Assembly: GCA_949317995.1 (NCBI GenBank)
Contig: OX439044.1
Location: 19,492,641-19,556,640 of the forward strand
DNA length: 64,000 nucleotides
DNA from: Acholoe squamosa
Lineage: Eukaryota; Annelida; Polychaeta; Phyllodocida; Polynoidae
Direction of reading: 5' to 3'
A program made the position numbers and the translations under genes. Below the pieces are notes generated by a model. The model searched no databases. It was not told the origin of the DNA and saw only the letters and a list, made by a program, of their open reading frames with translations. Shown here piece by piece: positions 57,009 to 64,000 of the stretch (the stretch's first letter is position 1; every line of letters begins with the position of its first letter).

Positions 57009-57779
57009 ATGAGTAGAAGACCGACTAAGCTACAGCTCTTGAGGAAGACGAGAAGGACCAAGAGTTTATTGACTTCTCCTGCTGCTGAAGATGCTACCGC
57101 AGCTGCTCCTGCTTACGACCTAAGTGGTGTGGCGGGTGGTGGTGTTACTACTCCTGCTACCGCTACTGCTGCTGCTCCTGCTACTACTGCTGCTGCTGAT
57201 GAGGACGGCGCTACTGTTGACGGAGGGTCTTATACATCTCCTTACTGGTCACCAATGTTTTATGCCCCCGTTGCTGGTGCTGGTGCTGGTGCTGGTGCTG
57301 CTGATGCAGGTGCTACTACTGCTGCTGCTGATGCTGATCATCATCACCCTCACGCTGAAGAAGACCGTGCTGGTGCAACTACAACTGATGCAGATACTGA
57401 CGAATGCAGTGATACGGATTATTTGGAGACCCATAAAGATCAGCAGACCCAGCATGTGGGAGGAATAGAGGGAGAGGAGGAGGAGACGGAGGGGGAGTTG
57501 ACTTCTGCAGCGGTTGCTCAAAGATCACCTGATCTACTCACCACCGCTATCGTGAAGTCTCTGAGAACCAACGGCTTCTGCTATCCACCAGGGGACACCG
57601 ACGTCGAGCAGAGTCGGAGCGAGTTTTTTCTACCTCCCCGACTTACTCCCCCTCCACGACCGACAGCATGTGGTTATCCTATTCCAAGAAGTCCCGAGAT
57701 ACCGACGCGTGCGTTGCTCCTGTTGCTGGTTCTGCTGTTGATTCAGCTCACACTGATGGCCCTACTCTTCTTACTTTGA
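57009..57779 (+). CDS. Ala/Thr/Asp-rich protein of unknown function (frame 1 of an overlapping pair)
   Basis: ATG at 57009 follows the TATA box and CT-rich leader. The basic N-terminus (RRPTKLQLLRKTRRTK) is followed by GCT-codon-rich Ala/Thr/Gly repeats (57080-57350), an acidic segment (EGEEEETEGEL) and a region with SPDLLTTAIVKSLRTNGFCY. The last 40 residues become Leu runs, typical of out-of-frame reading, so the real protein probably leaves this frame within 57533-57779. No family recognised. Confidence 0.5.
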   Translation: MSRRPTKLQLLRKTRRTKSLLTSPAAEDATAAAPAYDLSGVAGGGVTTPATATAAAPATTAAADEDGATVDGGSYTSPYWSPMFYAPVAGAGAGAGAADAGATTAAADADHHHPHAEEDRAGATTTDADTDECSDTDYLETHKDQQTQHVGGIEGEEEETEGELTSAAVAQRSPDLLTTAIVKSLRTNGFCYPPGDTDVEQSRSEFFLPPRLTPPPRPTACGYPIPRSPEIPTRALLLLLVLLLIQLTLMALLFLL

Positions 57780-58126
57780 AACCCTCTATGGGTATCAAGA
57801 GGAGTTTTACCAAGAGTGACCAGGCGTCCAAGAAGAGAAAACCGGTAGTGAAATGTGTACCACCAACACCTTTCACAGTCCCCAGATTGGAGTTCTTCGT
57901 TGACAGTTTAAAGCTGGAGATCTGGCTCGACTGGGTTAGGTTCTCCAAGGAACGCTACAGCACCATAATGTGTACCTCAATGCCCACCAGGGAAGTGACC
58001 TTCAGAACTGACACACTCCTCAAGCTAATAGCGAACATCACTGACGTCCAAGAGATCGGTCTCCCAAGGACTCCCCAATCACATGACATGGTTCATCATC
58101 CTGGATCCGGAAAGCGAGACGTATGA
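57533..58126 (+). CDS. Overlapping -1-frame continuation, unknown function
   Basis: Open from 57533 (first ATG 57668), one base back relative to the 57009 frame. It reads PTYSPSTTDSMWLSYSKKSR, GIKRSFTKSDQASKKRKPVV (nuclear-localisation-like basic run), then a hydrophobic/charged domain FFVDSLKLEIWLDWVRFSKE. It stops at 58124-58126, and AATAAA follows at 58176. The switch could be an indel, a short intron or ribosomal frameshifting. GAGTTTTTTCTA at 57621-57632 is only a weak slippery candidate. Confidence 0.5.
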   Translation, partial: STHHRYREVSENQRLLLSTRGHRRRAESERVFSTSPTYSPSTTDSMWLSYSKKSRDTDACVAPVAGSAVDSAHTDGPTLLTLKPSMGIKRSFTKSDQASKKRKPVVKCVPPTPFTVPRLEFFVDSLKLEIWLDWVRFSKERYSTIMCTSMPTREVTFRTDTLLKLIANITDVQEIGLPRTPQSHDMVHHPGSGKRDV

Positions 58127-58175
58127 CCCATAGTCACAGATCGTCGTCAAATAGGTTGCCTTTGCCTCCCTGTCA

Positions 58176-58181
58176 ATAAAT
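58176..58181 (+). terminator. Poly(A) signal AATAAA
   Basis: Located 50 bp after the stop at 58126, within GTCAATAAATTCTTC. It closes a compact unit running from the TATA box at 56953. Confidence 0.6.
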
Positions 58182-58869
58182 TCTTCAAAATAAGAGATGT
58201 AGTTGTGTTTTTCATGCATTCTGGTCCCCAAGGCTTAGAGCTTGAAGGGGAACCATGGTTTTACCTATCTGTGAAGCATAATAAGTGAGCTACAGGGGTC
58301 AGAATAGCCAAAAAGGGTGATTTTTGGGGTAAAAATGAGGAACAAATTTTTTCCTCTTGCTACAAAAAAAAAATAAAGAGGCAAATCCTTATTTATTTCA
58401 TCTATGATATCCCCCTAGGGTATAGAAGTATTTTGTTATAGTTGGGGGTCCAAGCATTCTCTTATGTGGTGACTGGGTACATAAAACCTTTGGTGTATTC
58501 GTCATGAGGACACGTCTACGACCTTTTTCAGGTTGTTTTGCACCATGAAAGACATAGTAGATGGACTAATGAAATTTACCAGGTAGAGACCTTACATGTA
58601 CCTATGTAGGCCACAAAAAAAAAAGAACTTGCCTGTACAACTGTATGTTCCACAGGCTATGATATGGTTTTGGGGTAGTTTACGCACTGACACGTCTACG
58701 ACCTTACATGCACTCATAGCTTCTAGGGTTTTGATGTTTAACTATCCTTATTATGTGGGCCTTATACGTTAAGTTTGGTTAATAGATTCCTTGTAGAACC
58801 AGAGATATCATAAGAAATGTACAGGCGCGGACACGTCTACGACCGCGGACACGTCTACGACTGGTGGCA

Positions 58870-58965
58870 AACGCTGGAACTAAACCCCGCTACGCCGTCT
58901 GGTGTGGTTCCCGGGTGTTAGGCAGTTGGCGTTCGTTCCAGTGAACAATCTACAGCCGAAAGCAG
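58870..58965 (+). other. Possible 5' noncoding exon
   Basis: AAAGCAG is followed by donor GTAAGA at 58966. It would splice to the acceptor at 59688-59689, which sits one base before an ATG. The start is unknown. Confidence 0.4.
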
Positions 58966-59429
58966 GTAAGAAAATGATGAATTTAACATATTAATAGCTA
59001 TTCTCTGGTCGAATTACTCCTCAAATTAATGAAATATACCTTTGAGAACATGATGGTGAAGTTATTTTGATGATTTAACCCCTCAAAATTGTATAAAAAC
59101 AATGTATTTGCGTACCGGGTTGAGTCAAATTTACTTCTGCTGGTCCCTGTCATGTTTCATGTAGCATTTCTATGGTAAAAACCAGCGACATACGAAGTCG
59201 TAGACGTGTCCCTGTCACATACCTTGCTATGTTTTCTCAGTCTTACAGTGTATGTATAGTGTTGTTAATGGTTTGCTTCTATTAGATAGCTATCCTGACA
59301 TGTTTCTACGTAGAATGGAATATATGACTTACCCTTCACACCTGTTCTGGTACATAAATGAACAATCTTCAGAAATAATATGGAAATAAGCAGGCAGCAT
59401 GTGTAATTACCCCATATTAAGATGTTTAA

Positions 59430-59674
59430 GGCCCTATATTTATTTTAAAAAGACTGTATTCTCACCCTCCCTCTCTGTAAAGTTGATTTTGGTACCCATA
59501 GATAGTTAAATATAAGCTAGGGCTGCTCAGTGCCGGTCGTAGACGTGTCCTTGTCACGAGTCGTAGACGTGTCCTCGTCGATCGTTCCTTGGGGGTTCAC
59601 CCTCCACATCTACAAGTCGTAGACGTGTCCATGCCTACTAAGCTGGTTGTATTCTTCACTTAATATGTGTATGT
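59430..59674. repeat. 245-bp intronic duplication, copy 1
   Basis: GGGCTGCTCAGTGCCGGTC through CACTTAATATGTGTATGT matches 60215-60459 at a 785-bp offset with few changes. Confidence 0.9.
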
Positions 59675-59690
59675 ACTTATTGTTCACAGA

Positions 59691-59841
59691 ATGCCATTAC
59701 AGAGGCCCCTCACAGAAGCCAAAGCGGAGGAGGAAAGGGAGCGACAAAGGGCACTTCATCATGATAATGCTCACAAAGAGGCTTACAAACAGCGGCGAAA
59801 GCTGTCCCAAGATGTGGGTATTTCTTTATTTTTTTATAATA

Positions 59842-59911
<70 letters not shown>

Positions 59912-61017
59912 TAATAATAATAATAGTGTCTGTCTTGATAATGCATGTCTTTTATAATATAGGAATTTATTGAATATAAATGTAATTGTTTTTGCAGAAG
60001 ACCAATGCCAAGCGCCCAAAAATTGGGGAAATGTCAGCTGAAAAGGCCGCAAGGCGGCGTGAACAAAAGAACAGATCTGCAAGGGACATCCGTCGCAGAA
60101 AAAAAAAAGGTAAGGAACCCCATAGAAATGACAAACATACATGTACATACAGCATTATCTCTCATGTTATTGTGTTTAAGGCCCTAAAGAAGTGTGTACT
60201 CTCACCCTCCCTTATTGTGTTTAAGGCCCTAAAGAAGTGTGTACTCTCACCCTCCCTCTCTGTCAAGTTGATTTTGGTACCCGTAGACAGTTAAATATAG
60301 GCTAGGGCTGCTCAGTGCCGGTCATAGACGTGTCCTCGTCACGAGTCGTAGACGTGTCCTCGTCGATCGTTCCTTGGGGGTTCACCCTCCACATCTACAA
60401 GTCGTAGACGTGTCCATGCCTACTAAGCTGGTTGTATTCTTCACTTAATATGTGTATGTGGTGTATGTCGTAGACGTGTCCTCGTCGATCATTCCTACAA
60501 CTCTAATGATGTATGAATTCTCTTCTACAGCAGAGGTAGCAGCTGCCCAGGGGGCACCAGAGCCAGTCGATGAACCCGGTGAAGATGCACCACCAGCTGC
60601 CCCACCGGCTGCCCCACCGGCTGCCCCACCGGCTGCTCAAGGTGCTCCCCCACCTCCAGGGCCTTCCTCAAAGGGCAAGGGACTGGGGAAGAGGTCCAAG
60701 CGTCTGGAAGGTGGCAAGCCACAACCCACCCCTCCCTTGCCTGAGAAGAAAAGAAGCAAGCCCGAGGCTGCTGCTCCAGGTCCTGAACCCCGGTGGGTAT
60801 TTTCAATGTACCTTACAACATTTTCCCAACATCTCTTAACCTTGTTTGATTAAAAATTTGCTGGTATTAACCTGATATTATTTCTCTTAAGTTGTGTTAA
60901 AATTTATATTAATATCATATTCTTTCAGCAAGTCACGCCGCTTGATAAAGAAAACCCAGACCAGTACCCCCCCCCCTCACCACGTGAAGAATTTATGGCC
61001 GTGATTGGGCTCAAGAA
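59691..61017 (+). CDS. Exons encoding basic N-terminal segment and Ala/Pro linker of the transposase-like gene
   Basis: Exon 59690-59813 starts with ATG at 59691 (LTEAKAEEERERQRALHHDN, KEAYKQRRKLSQD). Exon 59998-60109 gives EKAARRREQKNRSARDIRRR KKK. Exon 60531-60792 holds four AAPP repeats (12-bp DNA unit) and a Lys-rich stretch. A fourth begins at 60929 after TTTCAG and reads KSRRLIKKTQTSTPPP before a stop at 61013-61015, unless donor GTGAAG at 60984 is used. The basic, Arg-rich helices could bind nucleic acid. The junction to the exon near 61414 is unresolved, so this may be one gene with 61414-63775 or a separate short one. Confidence 0.65.
59834..59936. repeat. AAT/TAA microsatellite
   Basis: About 30 trinucleotide units within the intron 59814-59997. 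It produces spurious Asn, Ile and Tyr runs in the three frames. Confidence 0.95.
60169..60459. repeat. 245-bp intronic duplication, copy 2, with a 45-bp tandem at its left end
   Basis: Matches 59430-59674. Its left end is additionally repeated (ATTGTGTTTAAGGCCCTAAA at 60169 and 60214). Confidence 0.9.
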
Positions 61018-61413
61018 GACACCTTGACTTTTAGAATTAAAACTCTTTAACCTAACATATATTAACAGCACTTTACATAATTGTAGCTTTTTTAGTTTAT
61101 GTACAGATTTATGATCACATAGCGGCAGGGACCGAGTTCTATTTTCTTCTCCTTGATATATACTTAGAGATATTTATTATTATAGTAAAGACACCAACAT
61201 ATAAGAAGATATATATATATATATATATTGAAATTAAGAGATATATAATGTATGTTTAAAAAAGACACAGAGATATATATATGTTTAAATAAAAAGATAT
61301 ATATATATATTTAAATAAAGATATGTACACTTTTAAATCTTTTTTCTCTTTGTCATCTTTGAGTGAAACAATGAAAATTAATTACCTTTTGGGTACATTC
61401 ATTAAATTTCTAG
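61018..61413. other. Intron or spacer with TA microsatellite
   Basis: AT-rich; (TA)n and TATATATTTAAA-type runs from 61208 to 61318. An acceptor TTTCTAG ends at 61413. Confidence 0.6.
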
Positions 61414-62310
61414 ACGGATGGTGGTGGCATTGCCCTTCTCGCGCTTGCCTAAAGTGAGGAAACTCAACAGGGACCTTGATATTGCACACCGTGAGATGGA
61501 AGCCCTGAGGAAGGAGCTCGAGAAGGAAAAGAAAAAGTCTACCACACATCCTAAACTTCCACAGGCAGCTCAAGCACCCCAGCTACCCCAGGAACCACCT
61601 GTGGTACCCCAGGCGCCCCAGCCACCCCTGGAACCACCTGTGGCGCTCCAGGCACCCCAGCAACCACCTGTGGCACCCCAGGTGCCCCAGCCACCCCAGG
61701 AACCACCTGTGGCACCCCAGGAACCACCTGTGGCACCCCAGCAACCACCTGTGGCACCCCAGCCACCCCAGGAACCACCTGTGGCACCCTAGTAACCACC
61801 TGTGGCACCCCAGCCACCACCTGTGGCACCCCAGCAACCACCTGTGGCACCCCAGCCACCCCAGCAACCACCTGTGGCACCCCAGCAACCACCCCAATCC
61901 ATGACTCCTAGGACCGAAACCCGCAAAATTTTGGCCGAATCACCCAACATAACACCAGACCAGGACAGGGTAAAAGTCCTGCTACCTTACACTGTCACTA
62001 AACAGCAGGTGCAGAACAGTACAACAGATATAAAAAAAAAGCGCTGTTCCAGACCCCAGCCACGGAGCGTGTGCATGGAACAATAGGCCCCCTCTCAGAT
62101 ACCATTAGTCTCAGCAGAGACTACATCTTTAAAAGTGGTAGGGTATCTGAAGCCCGTAAATTAACATCGCAAGAGCTAAAGGAGGTAATCGTAGCATTCC
62201 TGATCCGTGAAGATAACGCCTACGAGTTACCAGACAAGAAACACAACAAAAGGCAAAACCTAAGCCCTCTCCGATACATTAGTAAATTTACACAAAAAGT
62301 ATTGTGTTGA
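61414..62310 (+). pseudogene. Coiled-coil, PPVAPQ-repeat and linker part of transposase-like protein; two stops and one or more frameshifts
   Basis: ATG at 61418 begins a basic coiled coil (VRKLNRDLDIAHREMEALRK, ELEKEKKK). About 300 bp of 12- to 24-bp repeats follow, encoding PPVAPQ/EPPVAPQ. At 61790-61795 two adjacent codons read TAG TAA where the repeat has CAG CAA; the same frame then continues to 62086. A 9-A run at 62032-62040 marks the point where the plausible frame moves to the one giving HGTIGPLSDTISLSRDYIFK and LTSQELKEVIVAFLIREDNA, which stops at 62310. Confidence 0.7.
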
Positions 62311-63775
62311 AAATCCTGTCAAACCCCCCAGCTTCTCCACATTCCGGAGGGCTAGGAAGGACAAACAAAAGATGATCAAACTCAATAAGTATATGAAGCG
62401 CAGCGTCTGCCTGTGCAAAATTCATGCTAACCTAGGATTATTGCTAGATGCTGTCCCAACCCTCACCAAGTCCACCAAGTCTTCCCTGATTGAGTCGTAT
62501 ACTGACGATGAGATCAGAGAGATCATCGAGGAAGTGCCTCAGACAGCATTCACATTTCAACGATGGGAAAAGGTTGAGAAGAAGCACGAGGGGCGCACAG
62601 TCACCCACACAAAGCTTGTGACAAAGACCTTCCTCAAAGAGGACTTTGTAGTACTGATGGAGGAATCGCTCCCAATATTCAGGGAGCATTGCCGGCGTGT
62701 AGCCATTAAATACGAACAAATGCAGATGATGCTGCAGATGCTTCCCGTGGGGCACTGCATAGTCCAGATGGACTATGCGGAAAATTGGAACTGCAGCTAC
62801 CTGCGGGAGGTGTCTGCAGCCTATTACTCAAAAGACCAGGTGACTCTACATCCCATGGTCGTTAAATGCAGGGCACAGAATGGTGAGATTATTACCAAAA
62901 CCTACGTCGGTGTAACCAGTGTGACTGATCACAAATTTAGCACCACATGGAGCTTCATTCAAGAGCTCATTCCCAAACTGAAGCAGGATCATTCACGCCT
63001 TCAACATATCAACTTCATCACTGACTCCCCTAGCTCGCAATACCGCAATAGGTTTACAATTAACATGTTGTCAAGGTTCCAGGCCTCCTTCAACCTCAGC
63101 GCAGCCTGGAATTGGCTAGAATCTGGCCATGGCAAAGGCCCATGTGATGGGGTTGGAGGAGCCCTGAAGAGCCTTGCAGACAGACTTGTCAAGACAGACA
63201 AGCCCATCCAGTCCGCCTCTGACTTCTGTCGGCAAGTCTCGCCTGTGACTAAGGTAAATGTCATCCACATTACCAAGTCACAGGTTAGAACCTCGACAAA
63301 GGCTGTCAAAGCCTGGAATTCCCCTGAAGTAAAGGGCATCAGCCACATCCACCATGCGATTGTGCATGAGGGCAAAATCTTCATCCGGAAGACAAGTTGC
63401 TATCGCCCCTGCTGTCTGGTGAATGGGACCCTAGAACCCAACTGTGAGGGGTGGATGCCCACTCGCATTCTTGAGGCCAACGAAATTGATGATACCATAC
63501 CTGATGATTCTGAGGATGAATTTGACATTATTGATAGTGGATATGACTCAGACGACGATGCCCCCCTGGCCGCTATCAGAAAAACCATTGATGATGAAGA
63601 CTTTGATGACTTGCCCATTGTTGAACTTATCCCTCTCAGCAAGAAAGCTGAGGCACCTGCAAAGGAACAAACAGCAAAGAAACCCACTGCTCAGAAACCC
63701 ACTGCTAAGAAACCCACTGCTAAGAAGCCAAAGATAGAAGTTGGTAGGAGGTGCACCCGGGGCACCAAGAAATGA
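62300..63775 (+). CDS. DDE-transposase-like protein, RNase H-fold candidate core
   Basis: The frame is open from about 62301 (PPSFSTFRRARKDKQK) and an ATG lies at 62372. KRSVCLCKIHANLGLLLDAV has CxC/H spacing. Candidate core: GHCIVQMDYAENWNCSYLRE (first Asp), strands around KTYVGVTSVTDHKFSTTWSF, INFITDSPSSQYRNRFTINM (second Asp), then AWNWLESGHGKGPCDGVGGA with an acidic residue for the third position. An acidic Asp-rich tail and four KKPTA repeats end it. This arrangement recurs, as I recall, in multi-copy uncharacterised proteins of invertebrates; a transposase or its domesticated relative is likely, the superfamily unproven. AATAAA follows at 63862. Confidence 0.8.
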   Translation, partial: YCVENPVKPPSFSTFRRARKDKQKMIKLNKYMKRSVCLCKIHANLGLLLDAVPTLTKSTKSSLIESYTDDEIREIIEEVPQTAFTFQRWEKVEKKHEGRTVTHTKLVTKTFLKEDFVVLMEESLPIFREHCRRVAIKYEQMQMMLQMLPVGHCIVQMDYAENWNCSYLREVSAAYYSKDQVTLHPMVVKCRAQNGEIITKTYVGVTSVTDHKFSTTWSFIQELIPKLKQDHSRLQHINFITDSPSSQYRNRFTINMLSRFQASFNLSAAWNWLESGHGKGPCDGVGGALKSLADRLVKTDKPIQSASDFCRQVSPVTKVNVIHITKSQVRTSTKAVKAWNSPEVKGISHIHHAIVHEGKIFIRKTSCYRPCCLVNGTLEPNCEGWMPTRILEANEIDDTIPDDSEDEFDIIDSGYDSDDDAPLAAIRKTIDDEDFDDLPIVELIPLSKKAEAPAKEQTAKKPTAQKPTAKKPTAKKPKIEVGRRCTRGTKK

Positions 63776-63861
63776 ACTCACATTTAGTCAAACTTAATAA
63801 TGGACAATGACAAATATGGGTTGTACATATGTTCCAGCCTTTTACGGTGTGATAACCTGTT

Positions 63862-63867
63862 CAATAA
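63862..63867 (+). terminator. Poly(A) signal AATAAA
   Basis: TTCAATAAATC lies about 90 bp after the stop at 63775, followed by a GT-rich tract. Confidence 0.65.
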
Positions 63868-63933
63868 ATCTTTTTGTGTTTTTGTTACATGTGTGTGTCC
63901 CTATTCTTAGCTGGAAACCATAAAGACAATCAG

Positions 63934-64000
63934 GGGAGGGCAATGGCCAAAGAAATGACCAAGGGAGGGTAATGCCCAAAGAAATGACCAAGGGAGGCAG
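63934..64000. repeat. 29-bp tandem repeat running off the window end
   Basis: GGGAGGGNAATGSCCAAAGA starts at 63934 and 63963, and a third unit starts at 63992. The array continues beyond the window. Confidence 0.85.

Larger units (their letters stand above)
58509..60481. repeat. 15-bp motif array, 12 copies in two orientations
   Basis: GGACACGTCTACGAC (plus) starts at 58509, 58688 (first base differs), 58829 and 58847. Its complement GTCGTAGACGTGTCC starts at 59197, 59536, 59560, 59616, 60321 (one mismatch, GTCATAG), 60345, 60401 and 60467. All copies lie around the first exons of the transposase-like gene. I found none after 60481. Some downstream copies come from a 245-bp duplication (59430/60215). 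Confidence 0.93.

Noticed and set aside
57124-57468. Leu-rich membrane-like frame at 57124
   Set aside because: Out-of-frame reading of the GCT-rich tract of the 57009 gene.
57621-57632. Programmed -1 frameshift site at the T-run
   Set aside because: In the reading frame the heptamer would be G TTT TTT, which does not fit the usual X XXY YYZ pattern well; kept only as a weak option.
59710-59946. Poly-Tyr, poly-Asn and poly-Ile reading frames
   Set aside because: These are translations of the AAT microsatellite.
61551-61897. Minus-strand Gly/Val/Trp repeat frames opposite the PPVAPQ repeats
   Set aside because: Antisense shadows of a simple coding repeat on the plus strand.
1-64000. tRNA, rRNA or other structured RNA genes
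   Set aside because: I looked for A/B-box and cloverleaf-like segments by eye and saw none I could support.

Overview
This is a window of animal nuclear DNA: AT-rich, intron-rich, with canonical GT/AG introns and dense in transposable elements. The one conserved host gene, the repeat types and the invertebrate-type retroelements suggest a marine invertebrate. A mollusc or related lophotrochozoan is my guess, but the sequence alone does not prove a phylum.

Layout. (1) 363-21200, plus strand: most of a BLTP3/UHRF1BP1-like (SHIP164 family) bridge-like lipid transfer protein gene. The first exons lie upstream of the window. I place 18 exons whose phases all join into one open frame of about 1,505 residues. 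Its introns carry many copies of one MITE family (CCGTAAWCTCCCGCG termini, TA target duplication) and an 86-bp minisatellite. (2) 21201-33460: gene-poor 3' flank with old segmental duplications and a nearly perfect 4.04-kb head-to-tail duplication (25372-29415 and 29416-33458). (3) 33460-41566: a decayed PIF/Harbinger region. It holds a HARBI1-like gene that has lost its catalytic core, and a converging minus-strand gene of unknown function with coiled-coil and 12-residue repeats. (4) 41567-51227: a retroelement nest in a segmental duplicate of the 23.7-26.0 kb region. It contains a 5'-truncated LINE, a broken Ty3/Gypsy-like element on the minus strand, a second LINE inserted in it with a visible target duplication, and two tiny (54-57 bp) insertions of that LINE's 3' tail. 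(5) 51858-58180: an unexplained block that interrupts the segmental duplicate. It has a minus-strand ORF with an aspartic-protease-like motif, a divergent TATA-driven plus-strand gene with two overlapping frames, and a repeat-rich intergenic region between them. (6) 58500-63900: a spliced plus-strand gene unit with an N-terminal basic segment, a proline-rich linker and a C-terminal DDE-transposase-like domain. It carries several ORF breaks, and a 15-bp motif occurs 12 times around its first exons.

Most of the biology after 21.2 kb is mobile-element biology. The strongest undescribed candidate is the 58.5-63.9 kb unit (transposase-like protein plus 15-bp motif array). The second is the 52-58 kb block.
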